From: Vanilla planifolia
Lineage: Eukaryota > Streptophyta > Magnoliopsida > Asparagales > Orchidaceae
Reading direction: 5' to 3'
Assembly (NCBI GenBank): GCA_023846275.1
Contig: CM043877.1
Location: forward strand, 14,367,107 to 14,431,106
DNA: 64,000 nt
The notes under the pieces are model-generated. The model did no database searches. It had not been told where the DNA came from and saw only the letters and a list, made by a program, of their open reading frames with translations. Both the position numbers and the translations under genes were made by a program. Of the stretch, positions 12,430-25,892 are shown piece after piece (position 1 is the first letter of the stretch; each line of letters opens with the position of its first letter).

Positions 12430-14455
12430 TGCATTAGTCATCTTGGCAAACAGCACTACGAGCATTTTAAAGATCAAATGGTATGATTAAGAACTCCTGT
12501 ATCTCTTCTTAGAATTTAAAAGTTGTCTTCTACTTGTACTCTTCTTTGATTCTAATTTAATACTAGTTACCCTACAAATCTATCTTAGGGAATATCATAG
12601 TCCTGCACTTCATGTCCAATCTAAAATCCAACCAAAGAATAGGGAGACAATATTTTATAGTTATGTATTGTCTTATTATTTTTATGCTTTCTCTAAGTTT
12701 CATTTTTTGCATACACTAATAAAGCTTGAAGAGCACATAGACTTAATCTATCACTAAGAAAATCTTTTCCAAATGATTTTTTATGTCTCTAAAACTTTGG
12801 GTCTTTTTTAGTTCATTCCATAATCTATTCAATTAAGTAATGATAAACCAAGAAGCAACTTTAGTATGTTAAATACTTTGATAGGTAGTAATTGAGTTTA
12901 AGAGTCTTCAAGAAGTATGTCCTTATCTTCTTCTAACAAATTCTTAAAACTTTGATGCAAAAAACCTAGTTCTTCAACACTCTAAGTCCTGTAACAATAT
13001 CAAAGAATTTAGAAATGCAACTATTAGAACTTTTATTCTCAAATTCTTTCTAATCCAAGATTTTATAATTTTTTGTTTTCTACAAATAGATGGGAATTGG
13101 TTGATGTGATATTGGAACTAGTTTTAGGTTAAACAAGATGTGGTGGCCATTTTTTTATTCTTTCTTAAGACAAAAGGTGTCAACTTCATTATTATGGGTA
13201 ACATCCTAGTCATTCAACCAAGGAAAACCTTGATAATATATAACAAACATCTTGATGAAGCACCAACCAAAACACTCTAAATATGAACCCATGGTCAATA
13301 GAACTTGACATCTTTAGTTTACTGACATTTTTTTTATCTACTTACCCTACTTAATATGATTAGGGACATGATATAGGAGTCGTGTTCATTCTAGAAAACA
13401 TGGCTTTAGACAATATATTCATGTTGTTATCTCCATCTATGGCCAACTTATAAGATGAGTGAAAATGTTGGTATTACTATAATTCTCTGTATGTTGGGAT
13501 ACAATCAAGATACACCTTATAACAAGTATATTAGGAGTTTGTTTTACACCTGATAACAAGTATATTAGGAGCTTGCTTATAATCATTATAGTCATTCTCT
13601 CTAGAAATTGATTAGCATCTTAATTTTTCAATGTAACCTTAAACTCAAAATTGTCTTCACGATGTGTTTCTTTTAATTTTTTTCTTCATAAGATATTCTT
13701 GGAAAATATGTATTAACTGACCACTAGTCTAACATCTAAATTGAGACAAAACACTTTTAATTCTTGTAGCCATTTCTCATATCTAAATTGGTTTTTTAAC
13801 TTTCTTGTCACTTATTTTACTCACTCTATATGGGGCATTGATTTCAAATGAGTGAGAATATTTTTAGTTATAATAAAAGTTTTGTTTGGATCGATATATC
13901 TATAACAATATATTATCTTCAAAATCTCTAGTTTAATCCTTTTTGAAACCTAAATAATGTGATATGATCTTCATAAACCTTATAATGAATAGTTTGTCAA
14001 GAGCTTACCTATGTATTCAAAGAAAGACTTTTCTCTTTACTTTAATGTGGTTAACTCATTTAACATTCAATGCATAAGATAGATAGGGATGCATTAGGTT
14101 TTTAAAATAGTGATAATCTCATCTTAGCAAGTCACAAGCTAAAGTCTTAATCTCACTTTGTGATGCACTTTTTCTAATTAGAATACTTTAGCCTTTCTCA
14201 TTAACTCCATCTTGGCTCACCTTATTCAACACTCATATGAAATTTCTATCAAATTAATGTTTCATGTCTCCATTAATCAATCTCTAAATTGTTAGCATTT
14301 AACATTATAAAACGAATGTTTTTTACTTTTCTACTTATGTATACACTTAATTAAATGTGCTTACCTACATGCCTTCTAGGTGCATCATTCAAATAATCTC
14401 TCAATGACAGTAGACAAAGAAGAATTTGTTCAGTTGGATGAGCCTGTATGACTTG
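12430..14455 (-). repeat. R2 repeat, inverted copy abutting palindrome P1
   Basis: About 2 kb that is the reverse complement, with moderate divergence, of 34537-36560 (and 46725-48750). Anchor segments are 'ggtatgattaagaactcctg' at 12479 against the inverse near 36480-36510, 'gtatattaggagcttg' at about 13560 against about 35440, and 'gagcctgtatgacttggg' at 14438-14455 against 34541-34558. It breaks off exactly where RNR2-upstream sequence begins. No protein function was recognised in it. It could be a non-autonomous transposon or an LTR-type sequence, but no terminal structure was proved. Confidence 0.7.
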
Positions 14456-15252
14456 GGAGGTACTTAAGATGCCATGTTCTCCTTAGATCAAACAATAATT
14501 GAAATCTAACCATTGAAAAGGCTATAAGAAACACTACATAGATTTTGAGTGGTAGTCACTATTTTAAAATCAAATTAAAATGCAAATAATATTTTGGTGG
14601 ATAAATTTTGTAGGGAATAGAGTGATATGAAAATTATTCAACCCACGATAATGAATAATATTTGCTAAGATCATTCACATTATTTGGCCTACAATAAGAA
14701 CATAAAGATCATTCATGAATAAATATATATATAATTTTATTTTTTTTAAAAGTATTATAAGAGATATATTATTTTTAAATGTTCAACTAATGTGATTGGA
14801 ATATTGTAAATTATATTTAAGTTTAGTTTATGTTGAGAGAATATTGTTTTAGTCAATAAAAATGGATAAAAAAAAGTATCATAAAACTGTTAAAATATTA
14901 TAAGAAGTTCAAATTGTCTTTCAAAAAATGTTAAATTATTTAATCGCTAATACATTGTTAAATATTATTTAATCTAAAAAATAATTAATTTTTTTAACCC
15001 ATAACATAATATTAATTTTACTAATGTTAATTTTATTCTCCTATTTATTATCTTCTATTATGTGAACTTTAATATCTCTTTCTCATATGATTGGTTATTT
15101 TATAACCTCAAACAAAGGTTAATGTAATAAAAAAAACTCACAAAAAGATAACTCTTTCATCGAGATCAAATACACCCATCAATTGTAGTATATTGGGGAT
15201 AGTACCTCTTAGAAAGATATGCTTAAATGCCCATTCATGGTACTGGGATTAG

Positions 15253-15453
15253 ATGAAGAGGAACTCGAATTGTGGCTCTCCATCTGTAATTTTCAAGAAG
15301 TGCCCACATGACAAGCAATCCACAATGTCCTCTATAGTGAGACTCAATGCGAGGGATGACTTTTGCACTTACTTTGCCTCCCACAACCACGAGGTGCTTC
15401 AAAATCTCAACGAGCATCACATGCCTTATCTTAAGGTACTAGTTCTTCTTTAG
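15253..15453 (+). other. Unrecognised ORF-like segment, P1 left arm
   Basis: A 66-codon open frame beginning MKRNSNCGSPS and containing SIVRLNARDD and NEHHMPYLKVL. It is GC-richer than its surroundings. The inverted counterpart at 19326-19571 keeps the same start and the EHHMPYLK block. I recognise no family. Because the frame lies within a repeated arm, it may be a captured exon fragment that was open when the palindrome formed. A functional gene is not supported. Confidence 0.35.
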
Positions 15454-17190
15454 AAGCTTGTTAGTGGGTCACCCATTCAAGACCAAGAAAAACAACTTTA
15501 TTCAAATTAAGAGTAATAATAGCGTTGACAAGAAGCATAGAAAGATAATAGAGCTCATAGGTTAAGCTTTATCTCTTCTAAAAGTTATAAAAAAAAATTT
15601 TATTTCATCTTTTTACTTAAAATTAAAATTTCTTTTGTCATTTCATATCATCACTGATTTTATTAAACATTTATTTATAATACATTTAATAAGCATATAT
15701 ATTTTAAAATATTTTAAATTTATTTTTTATGAATCAAATTCATATTTAATAATAATAATATCAAATATAACTTAGGACAACCAATCCTATATTATAAAAA
15801 ATTGTTAAAATGTTTTTAACAAAGACAAATGAAGTTATTGAAAGAAAATTTAATTATAAAAAATAATTTATTCTAAATATATGATATATATCAAATACAT
15901 TTTCATTTGAACATAATTTAATCTAAGATAATAATTAATCATAAAATCATTTTAACACAACTTAACTTAGGATATTTGCCAAATAGAATTTCACTTATAA
16001 CCCTATTAATATAAAGACTATTCTGTTAAACTAACTTTAATTTCACATGTTATGCTATCAAATAGATTCTTAATATCAGATGATTGTGTCTTGAAAGATT
16101 AAAAGATATTTTTTAAAACTTTTAAAAGATTTTAATGTCTTTTACAAATAAGTATATTTTTTTTTGAAATAAATCTAAAGTTTGGTAAAAAAAACTTTTT
16201 CTAAAAGGCTTCTGGGCAAGTGATTATAAAGGAAAAAAAGTTCTTAATTTGAAGTTTGGATTAAGTTAAGAGAATTTTAAAATATGTAATTGTAAGAATA
16301 GTTTAAAAAGATGTTTAGGTTTTGAATTCTAAGAAAAAACATTAAAAATGATTGAAGATAAAAAGTTAATCAATGGAAGTTACAAACTAAAGATAATACT
16401 TTAATGAGATCTAAATATATTATTCATGCTATTAACCTCATATTACAATTAATAGATTATAAAGCGAGAGAAGAGAGGAGAGAAGGAATTCAATCAAGGG
16501 GCAAAGAAAGTCTTCAATGAGTTTAAGTTTTTTTATTGGATTAAACAACATATGAATGTTATAAAAGGAGAATGGGGGCAAAAATAGCACTTTTATTCCT
16601 TAGCACCTATAAAAATGGATTCCCTAGTCATCAAAATTAACGTTAGAAAAGATTAAAATGTTTAAAAAATATCATTTATAGATCTATGATTTATTAATCC
16701 AATAAAGATAACTTAAACTCATTTTCTATTCTTTTTTGTACTATGATTAATCTTATTTTATGTGCATCATAAACTTATCTTCAATTTCTTTAGATACTTT
16801 CCTTGCACACAAGCACTTTTTGTAATTTCTATTAAGAAGAACCATAGTTGGACGACATGCTATTATTGCAATAAACAAAAGAAATAATTCTAAAGTTAGC
16901 TTTTAATACTGATAAAGCTTTCAGATGCCATTATTATAAATTGATATGCAAAAAGATATTTTTATGAAATTATATCCCAAATAAGAGATAAATGAGCAAA
17001 CAGAATGTTGAGAAAAAAAAATACCATGTTAACGGTATTACTAAGAATAATATAACTTCATACGTTTTGAATTTATCGAGCTTGATCATGTCATTAATGT
17101 TAAAAAAGCATGATAAGATTAAGGATGTTGAAGACTAGAAGCTTTTAATTGGAGCTAACTTTAAAGAAGAGTTATTCTCTTTTTAGATAT

Positions 17191-17394
17191 TCACACACAC
17201 ACACGCACATCCAACACCCACACACCCAACACGCACACGCACACGCTCACGCACACGCACACGCACACGCACACGCACACGCACACGCACACGCACACGC
17301 ACACGCACACGCACACGCACACGCACACGCACACGCACACGCACACGCACACGCACACGCACACGCACACGCACACGCACACACACACACACAC
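17191..17394. repeat. (CACACG)n hexanucleotide microsatellite with (CA)n edges
   Basis: A CA-rich start (17191-17247) leads into about 22 near-perfect CACACG units (about 17248-17379), then (CA)n to 17394. It is open in several frames purely because of the repeat, so no protein is claimed. It sits at the inner edge of the P1 left arm. A second pure (AC)n run lies at about 17810-17825 on the other side of the loop. Alternating purine-pyrimidine sequence of this kind can adopt Z-DNA. Confidence 0.95.
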
Positions 17395-17884
17395 ATATTT
17401 ATATATTGATATATCTCAATATAAATAAGAATATTATTTTTGATATCATTATTAACTTTAATTTTTTTCATCATTTTTTAAGCATACAATGAATTGTCTC
17501 TCAAATAATCATTATCTTTCTAAGACTAAAAGTCCATTAATTATGTTAATAAATTAAGCAAACATTAACTTTTTGATTAATCTAATGACAATTCTAAACA
17601 ATTCACAATTATGAGTGAACATATTAATTTTATTTTCTTAGAGAGATTCTCACATAAGTTACCTCATGTTTAATCCATATTTCATAAGCATTGTTTGAGT
17701 TCATAATTGTATTATGCTTGTGGTATTTAAGTTACAATACAAGATGTTAACATCATACTTATACATTTTATGTAGATCAGAGTATGGCACAATGGATTGT
17801 ACTAATTCACACACACACACACACATGTATATTTGTATATATATGTACAAATAAAATAAAATTTTTATCATATCGTTTTTGGTG
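17395..17884. other. P1 loop DNA
   Basis: AT-rich spacer of the palindrome. 17400-17575 is the reverse complement of 20395-20560, so loop sequence was copied to the outer side of P1. No gene. Confidence 0.5.
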
Positions 17885-19325
17885 AATATCTATAAAGAGA
17901 ATAACTCTTCTTAAAAGTTAGCTCCAATCATAAGCTTCTCGTCTTCAACATCCTCAATCTTATCATGTTTTTCACCATTAATGACATAATCAAGGTAAAT
18001 AAATTCAAAGCATATGAAATTACATTATTTTTAGTAATACCATTGACATCGTATTTGCTTTCTCAACATTCCTTTTGCTAACTTGTCTCTTCTTTAGGAA
18101 ATAGTTTCATAAAAATATCTCCTTGCATGTCAACTTGCAATAATGACATATGAAAGCTTCATAAGTATTAAAAGGTTACTTTAGAATTATTTCTTTTGTT
18201 TATTGCAATAATGACATCTAGTCTCAACTATGATTCTTCTTAATAAAAATTACAAAAAGTGCTTGTGTGTAAGAAAAGTATCTAAAACAATTAAAAATGA
18301 GTTTGTGGTGCATATAAAATAAGATTAGTCATAGTATAAAAAAGAATTGAAAACCTTCTTTGCCCTTTGATTGAATTCCTTCTCTTATCTCTTCTCTCTA
18401 TTTTAGCACTATCAACTATAATATGAGACAACAACCTCAACAATATATTTAAACCTCATCAAAATATTACCTTTAGTCTATAAACTCCATTGACTTGCTT
18501 TTTATCTTCAATTCTTTTTAATGATTTTTTTAGAATTCAAAACCTAAACATCTTTTTAAGCTATTCTTATAATTGCATACTTCAAAATTCTCTTAACTTA
18601 ATCCAAACTTCAAACCAAGAATTTTTTTTTCTTTATAATCACATGCCCAAAAGCATTTTAGGAACATTTTATTTCTCATAAATATAATTATTTGTAAAAG
18701 TCATTAAACTCTTCCAAAAACTTACAAAATATCTTTTAATCTTTCAAGACACAACCCGATGATATTAAGAATATATTTGATAGCATAAGATGTTAAATTA
18801 GAGTTCGTTTAACATAATAATCCTTATATTAATGGGGTTAGAAGTGAAATTTTATTTAACAAATATCCTAAGTTATGTTAAAATTATTTTATGATTAATT
18901 ATTATCTTAGATTAAATTATGTTCAAATAAAATTGTATTTGATGTCTATCATATATTTAGAATAAATTATTTTTTACAACTAAATTTTATTTCAATAACT
19001 TCATTTGTCTGTGTCAATGACATTTTTAACAATTTTTTATAATATAGGATCGATTGTCTTAAGTTATTTTTGATACCATTATTATTAAATATGAAATTGA
19101 TTCATTAAAATTAAATTTAAAATATGCTAAAATATATATAATTATTAAATATATTATAAATAAATGTTTAATAAAATCAATGATAATATGAAATACCAAA
19201 AAAATTTAATTTTTAAATAAAAAGATGAAATAAAATTTATCTTTATAACTTTTAAAAAAGGTAAAGCTCAACTTATGAGCTATATTATCTTTCTTCTATG
19301 CTTCTTGTGAACACTATTGTTACTC

Positions 19326-19571
19326 TTAATTTGAATAAAGACTTTTTGAATGGATAACCCCACTAACAAGCTCCGAAAGAAGACCTAGGATCTTAAGATA
19401 AGGCATGTGATGCTCGTCGAGATTTGAAGCTCCTCCTAGTTGTGGGAAGCAAAGTGAATTTACAACATTGTCCCTCTCATTCAGTCTCACGGTAGAGGAC
19501 GTTGTCGATTGCTTGTCATCGACACTTCTTAAGGTTGTAGATGGAGAGACACAATTCGAATTCCTCTTCAT
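19326..19571 (-). other. Unrecognised ORF-like segment, P1 right arm
   Basis: An 81-codon minus-strand frame starting MKRNSNCVSPS, with SSTVRLNERD and DEHHMPYLKILGLLSELVSG. It mirrors 15253-15453, which has a different middle because of indels. The ends of the frame are better conserved than the middle. No family recognised. Its conservation may simply reflect the age of the duplication. Confidence 0.35.
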
Positions 19572-20163
19572 CTAATCTTAGTAGCATGAATGGGCGTTTG
19601 GGCATGTCTTTTTTATAGGTACTTTGCCAATATACTACAACCAATGAGTGTATTTGATCTCGATGAAAGAGTTATCTTTTTGTGAGTTTTTTTTTATTAC
19701 AATAACCTTTGTTTTAGGTTATAAAATAACCAATCACATCAGAAAAAGATATCAAAGTTCACATAATAAAAGATAATGAAGAGAAAAATAAAGTTAAAAT
19801 TTGTAAAGTTAATACTAAAACAATATTCTTTCAATATAACTAATCCCAAATATAATTTAATATATTCTAATCACATTGTTTGAATATTTGAAACAAATAT
19901 ATATTATGTTACTTTGAAAAAAAACCAAATAAAATTTTTTATACATATATTAATGAATGATCTTTACATTTTTACCAAATAATCCTCTTCTCAATCAATA
20001 TTATTCATTGTCATGGGTCGAAATATGATTTGTATTTTATTTTGATTTTCAAATAGTGACTACCACTCAAAATCCCTGTATCATTTCGTATAGCCCCACT
20101 CCAATAGTCAATTCTCAATTATCATTTGATCTAAAGAGAACGTGATATCTTAAGTACTACTCA

Positions 20164-20395
20164 ATCAAGCTACAAAATTCTCTAAGCATAAGTTGCACTG
20201 TAAAGAAGATGTGGTAAGACTTATTGCAATGAGCAAAAGTAGGTGGTATCCACTCCAAGACTCTCCTAACGCCCATAACAAACTTGAAAATTCAAAATTT
20301 CCCTTCGCTCCATCTCCCCTAATTCTCTTTATAAACTTACCCTTTGTCTCCTCATCAACAAATTAATTCCTCTCCCACTCCTAGATCAAATTTTG
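20164..20395 (+). promoter_or_regulatory. RNR2 promoter remnant without its gene
   Basis: Matches the 34110-34370 upstream region of RNR2 copy 4, including the shared 'cactccaagactc', 'catctccc' and 'ctttataaactt' segments. The TATAAA lies at 20330-20335. The match stops just before the expected start codon ('aaattttgctt'), where unrelated DNA that also matches the P1 loop begins. A relic of a lost RNR2 copy. Confidence 0.65.
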
Positions 20396-21440
20396 CTTAA
20401 TTTATTAACATAATTAATGAACTTTTAGTCTTAGAAAGTAATGGTTATTTAAGAAATTTAGATTATTCATTGTATGTTTTAAAAATAATGAAAAAATTAA
20501 AGTTAATAATAATATCAAAAAAATATATTCTTATTTACACATGATATTCATTTACACATTTAAGATTTACTTATTTATGAGCTTTTCATAAGTGTCATGA
20601 TTTTATAAATTTTATTATCAATTTATATTGAGATATTATTTATATATTAAAATCCACTTAAATTTTCTAAAACTAAATTTCTTACATATATTAAAGATCA
20701 TACTACAAATTATAGAGAGTGGAAGATAAAAATGTCATGTGAGGTGTTAGTTATATTATGGAGAGACATATAATGAGAAATTTTATATCATGTAAATTTT
20801 GATATAATACTTGATATGTTTATATTAAAGATTTTAATGAAATGCATGTTGTATATATATGATAATTAATGTTTTATTTTTATAAGACGATTGTGTTAAA
20901 AAAATAATTTAAGAAATTTAGTTTAATCATTATCCTCACCAAATGACATTTAAAAATTATCAAATAAATTTCTTGAACTTCTCTTGACAAATTCTATCAA
21001 AATACATAATTATTAAAATTTTCAAAACACTTTCCAAGTAAAAATGCTTTGCAATGCTCACATTAAACGTTATTACACTCACCCAAATACATAATTTAAT
21101 AACCCAATGCCATACTAATATTTATATTATATTAAATATATAAGTCAATAATATTTTTTCTTTGCTAATTATGCTTAAAATTCTTTTAACAACTGAAGTC
21201 TTATATATAAACAACTTACAACTTGCAACTTGAAGAAAATTTATTAAAAAAATTAAAATTTCTAAATAATCATATTTTTACCTTTAAAAACTTTTAAATC
21301 ATGTGATTGATTTAAAATATAAACTATTTATGTAATAATTATAAATTAATTAATTTAAATGTATGATATTACATACATTATTCGTTGTTTATAAAGTAAT
21401 AAAAATATTAGATCAAAAACATGATCCAAAAATTAAATGA
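20396..21440. other. AT-rich DNA between RNR2 relics
   Basis: The first 165 bp repeat the P1 loop in inverse orientation (17400-17575). The remainder is AT-rich with no gene recognised. Confidence 0.45.
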
Positions 21441-21478
21441 GATAAAATTCGAAATATCATCTCCCCACATTCTTTCTT

Positions 21479-21484
21479 TATAAA
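21479..21484 (+). promoter_or_regulatory. TATA box of RNR2 copy 2
   Basis: TATAAA in the conserved 'tttctttataaa' context, 65 bp before the RNR2 start codon at 21549. The same context precedes copies 3, 4, 5 and 6. The RNR2 promoter core was therefore carried along, though the gene is dead. Confidence 0.55.
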
Positions 21485-21548
21485 TATGAAATTGTCTTTA
21501 TCTCTCTACGCCATGCTCCAAGATCAACTTCAACCTTCTTAGTCAGTG

Positions 21549-22564
21549 ATGTCAGAGAGTCCACCCGCTTCAGCCGACTACTTCGAGGAGTATGATGAGC
21601 AACTCCTCTCTCCCAATCCCGACCTCTTCTACATGTTCCCAATCCGTTTCCCGTAGAGCTAGGAGATGTACAAGAAAGTCGACACCTCCTTATGGACTGT
21701 GGAGGTGGTCGACCTCTCGCAAAACCTCCGCCACTGGGAGCATACCTTTACCTTGGAGGAGCACCACTTTGTCACCCACGTCCTCGCCTTCTTCGCTATG
21801 TCCGACGGTATCATTCTCTAGAATCTCGTCAGTTGCTTCATGTGTGAAGTCAGCTTCCCGAGGCCCACGCCTTCTACGGATTCTGGATCACCATCGAGAA
21901 CATTCACTCCAAGATGTACAACCTCCTCCGCGAGACCTAAATCAAGGACTCTGTCGCAAAATTGTGCCTTCTTCGTGCAATCAAGACGATCGCTTGCGCT
22001 GTGCGTAAGGCCGAGTGGGCTCTTTGATGGATCGATGCACCCGAAACATTCGTGGAGCACCTTCTTGCCTTTTCCTGTGTCGACAGAATCTTCTTCTCCG
22101 GTAGAATCTACGCAATATTTTGGCTCAAGAAGCGTGGGCTTATACCCGAACTCACATTTTCCAATAAGCTGATCTCTCGAGTTGAAGGCCTTCACTGTGA
22201 TTTCCCTTACCTCCTGTACAGCCTTCTTAACGCCAAGCTCTCCAAGGAAAAAGTTAAAGAAATTATGCTGATGCTGTCGACATTGAAAAATAATTCATTT
22301 GTTATGCCATTCCCTACTCCCTTGTCGAAATGAACGCCAATCTAATGAGTCAGTACATCGAGTTTGTCGTCGATCAGCTTCTTAAGCATTGAACTACAAC
22401 AAGATGTATGATGCTTCAAATCCCTTCGATTGGATGGAGCTCTTCTCGCTCCAAGGAAAGACTTCTTTGAGTAGAGCGATGGTGGGTATTAAAAGGCATC
22501 GATTATGTCAAGCTTGAATGACAATAGCTCCACCCATGAGTTCTACGTGGACGACAATTTCTGA
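21549..22564 (+). pseudogene. RNR2: RNR2 pseudogene copy 2, full length
   Basis: Covers the entire RNR2 reading region, ATG at 21549 to the TGA at 22562-22564, close to the length of an intact gene. In order: acidic N-terminus MSESPP...EEYDEQLLSPNPDLFYMFPIRFP; EMYKK; VVDLSQNLRHWE (first metal-ligand helix region); HVLAFFAMSDGI; an ENIHSKMY motif holding two iron ligands and the radical Tyr (about 21897-21920); [36 protein letters not shown]; and a C-terminal tail with EFYVDDNF. Stops occur near 21655, 21661 and 21820, and a one-base loss near 21850 shifts the frame; more lesions follow. No introns. Its 3' flank forms the left arm of palindrome P2. Confidence 0.93.
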
Positions 22565-25500
22565 AGAATACTAGTCTTTTTATCGTGTTAATTCTGATAT
22601 AAGGTAAGTGTTTGTTCTATTTGTGTTTAATTAGGTATTGCTTCTTATTTTGTGAAATTATACACTTCAAGGTGTATGACGAAATGTTTAACTCATTATA
22701 ATCGTTAAATGGGTTTCTGAGAATTTTAATCAATGATTGAGGTTCACTTGTTTCATGCAATTAATAACCAAACCATATGAAAGCTGCATCGTTTAGATGT
22801 GCTTTGCACTAACAATGATGCTTCTTATATCTTATCATCTTATTGACATATTTCAACACCTTTGCAAAATAAATAGGCATTAGTATGAACAAAAATTTCT
22901 AGGAATATTATAAGAAAAAGTATTTGATTTGATTTTCTTTTTAAGTAGTGTTTGATTGGAGTGTCATATAAGTGGTATTGATAGATGATAATATAATTTA
23001 GGTGTTATCATTTATAAAAAAAATTATGTTAAAAAAATTTCAAAACAATTTTTATTATTAACATGCGTAATGGTTGTTTTAATCATTTTTTTAATATTTT
23101 AATTGGTGGGTTTGATTTATCATCTGATTTTGTACTTTTGCTCATAGATTATTATTGTGACACTTTCAATAAGATTTATGATCTTAGTTTGAAATCTCTT
23201 AAAGTGTTATTTTTCATTACTAGTCTTATTTTAAAATTTTCTCATTGTTAAGTCTTGAAGGATTGCTATTATTTTGTGTATTCTTTTTATTGTAATGTTT
23301 CTTTGGATTTAAGCGTGTAACTCTTTTTTAAGTTGATGTGTAGATCTCTTATGAGCTTAGTTTACAAAAATTTTATTCCTTTACTTTTGTGAACAACAAA
23401 AGAGAATCTTAGTTTTTTAACTGATGTAAATGTAAATGGAAGAAGTAAAATGGAGTTATTAAAAAATTTTATGTACTTTTTTATCTTTATTTTTTTATAT
23501 TTATTTTTGTGATTGTAGTTAAATTTTCAGTTATTATATTTTTAATTTTGTAATGTTTTAAAAAAAATGTGATTTACTCTCTTATATGTCTCATACAAAC
23601 TGTGCACTTATAAAATTATGTAAATATAAAGGATATCGTTTGACATCATCATGATACTTTCTAAAATAATTAACACTTATGAGATTTAGGTTTTATTATT
23701 GTTTTCAAATTACAAATAATAAAAAATATTATGTGACACAAAAGAGTACAATACTAAGAATATATCATAACTTGTCTTTGCATCAATATAAGTGATTCTT
23801 TATTGAATGTGATCAAACAAGTTTTAAATTAATGATTATCAAACAATAATAAATTAATATCCATCTTTTATAACTTTTTTGTTTCTTATTATATCCACTT
23901 TTCAAAAGATATAATAAATGATATATTAAGTCAAGATATGTTAAACATGCATGTATGCAAGGGTATTCATTTGCACCAAATGAGAAAAAATCATTTGAGA
24001 TTAGTTTTTGATGTTATAAAACAACTTTCATACTCTTATTCATTAAAATGAAAGTATTGTTATGAAGAGATTTAATGATTGCAAAGTTAAGCAATTCTTC
24101 AATTTGAAGTGAACATATCAACAATATATATAAAAAATTTCTCAACAAAACAACTCCTTCATGATTTAGCAACTCCATTGCCTTTAAACTAATAATTATT
24201 TAGTCATAATCATTTGCATCATAAGGCTAGTATAGAAGAAGTTTGAGCACTTGTCCAAAGGAATGAAAGATATGTAAGGGTCATTAAGAGTGAAACTTTT
24301 GTTTTCATTTCCTACATTTTAGTACATATGTCATTTAAGCACATTTCCTTTCAAAGATCAGCTTCCTATAAGTCTTCACCTTAATGATATCCTATTATGC
24401 ATCATGTATGTTCTCAAAACTTCATCGCAAAGACTATCATCATCATCTAAAAACTCGATTGTCAAATTGGTAGCTAAGTAGTTTTGTAATATTCGATGAT
24501 CATTGCCCCTTAGTGTTTCTGCTTACATACTTATGCCTAAAAAAACATAGTACATGACTCATTGCCTCAAAAGATCACTCCATATGAATAATCTCATCAT
24601 GTTAATGGCCTCCACCAAGTCTGGAAGTGAAAATGCGAGAAAAAAATGCATAAATAACCATAAAGGTCAATGCATTTTTAAGAAGTGTCATTTTGATAAT
24701 TAAAAAAAAATGACTATTCAAGGATGGAATCCTGCTCCTCATAAAAGAGATAATGAGTTGCCATTAACCAATATATGTTGACATGCATATATGAGAAAAC
24801 TTAACTATCTCTAATTTCAATACATAGATATCCTCATGATTTTAATAATCAATTTTGCTGCTCCATTAAAGTTAAAATATTTTACACAAACTAAGAATTT
24901 TGGAAATTCAATTACAAAAAAAGGGAATGCATTAGCTAACTTACATTCTCTAATAAACAAATGGATCAAATCCAACAAGAATGGCAACTAAACCCATTCA
25001 TAAAATGTTGCACACATACAAAATGATTCTCGAGAATTAAGGTCTACAAATGTGGGATTTAGTGAATATCAAATCCAAAGTACTTTTATTTGAAAATTAA
25101 TAACCTTAATCTTGCACGTAAAGGAGAAATGCAACAAGAGTGATTCTAAGTTATATTAATGAACTATCATGTTCATAACTATTGTGATTGAGACAAATGA
25201 ATGTTATGTTTCATAATCAATCAAACTTTCATATGTTAATTCAACATTTTTAAAGTATTAGTAATAATATTCATGAATAATGAATCTAGCTTCTAATTAA
25301 TAACATATATTTGAGATCTAATGGGGGGTTGATATGTAAGAACCTGACCCTTACCTTTGATTGTAGCATTAAACTTTGGCCCATTTATAATAAATCCTTT
25401 ACGTGTAAATACTCAGCGTTGTTTTGTTGTTTCCAACAGTTGATTTTCCAAACACTTGTAGAAACTGTTTAGCATAATTTCCAAATCTTTTACGAGAAAA

Positions 25501-25841
25501 ACAATCAACAACTTTCTTCTTATAGTCTTCTTTATGATAATAACTACATATCTAGCATTAAAAAATGTTATAATCCTAGTTCTTACAATTTAAGATATAA
25601 CTAAAGAGGGTAAAGTCTTAAGTTTCTATCCTCATTATGAAGAAAATACTACTTTTCTTTCGTTAACCATTTTTCTTAATTTTGTAATTTTTTTGCATTT
25701 TTATATTCTTAATGCTACTTCAACTAAACTTTTATAAAATAATTTAATATAAGTAATCAAATTTTTTATTGAGTTCTTTAGACTCTTTTAGAACATATAA
25801 CATCTTTGTTTCTCTATTTTTCCCAATATCAATGTGTACCT
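22565..25841 (+). repeat. Palindrome P2, left arm (RNR2 3' flank)
   Basis: Non-coding downstream DNA of RNR2 copy 2. It is the reverse complement of much of 25893-32155. Pairs include 22570-23640 with about 31200-32160, 24575-24605 with about 30235-30265, and 25751-25841 with 25893-25983 (about 85-90% identical by eye). Relative to the right arm it lacks several segments (for example the counterpart of 29330-29890). It also matches the flank of RNR2 copy 1 (1423-3660). Small ORFs inside are not conserved in frame. Confidence 0.8.
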
Positions 25842-25892
25842 TGCAAAACATGAAATGTTTTGTTCATGTGAGGATCATGCTGGTTTCTAGTG

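Larger units (their letters stand above)
14456..20163. repeat. Palindrome P1: long inverted repeat of RNR2-upstream DNA
   Basis: The left arm 14456-17190 pairs with the right arm 17885-20163 in inverse orientation. Paired landmarks: 14456-14500 with 20120-20163; 15040-15190 with 19640-19790; 15250-15450 with 19370-19571; 16780-16900 with 18180-18300; 17165-17185 with 17890-17910. The arms are diverged and contain private indels, so the duplication is old. The loop (17191-17884) holds two CA-type microsatellites. The outer parts of the arms match the upstream region of RNR2 seen in P3, so P1 is a head-to-head RNR2 promoter palindrome whose left side has lost RNR2 and joins R2. Confidence 0.8.

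Noticed and set aside
17149-17474. His-Ala, Arg-Val and Cys-Val repeat proteins in several frames
   Set aside because: They are direct translations of the (CACACG)n microsatellite and its complement.
21549-22564. Intronless RNR2 copies as processed retrocopies
   Set aside because: Upstream promoter and kilobases of 3' flank are duplicated with the gene and no poly(A) tail or target duplication is visible, so DNA-level duplication explains them better.
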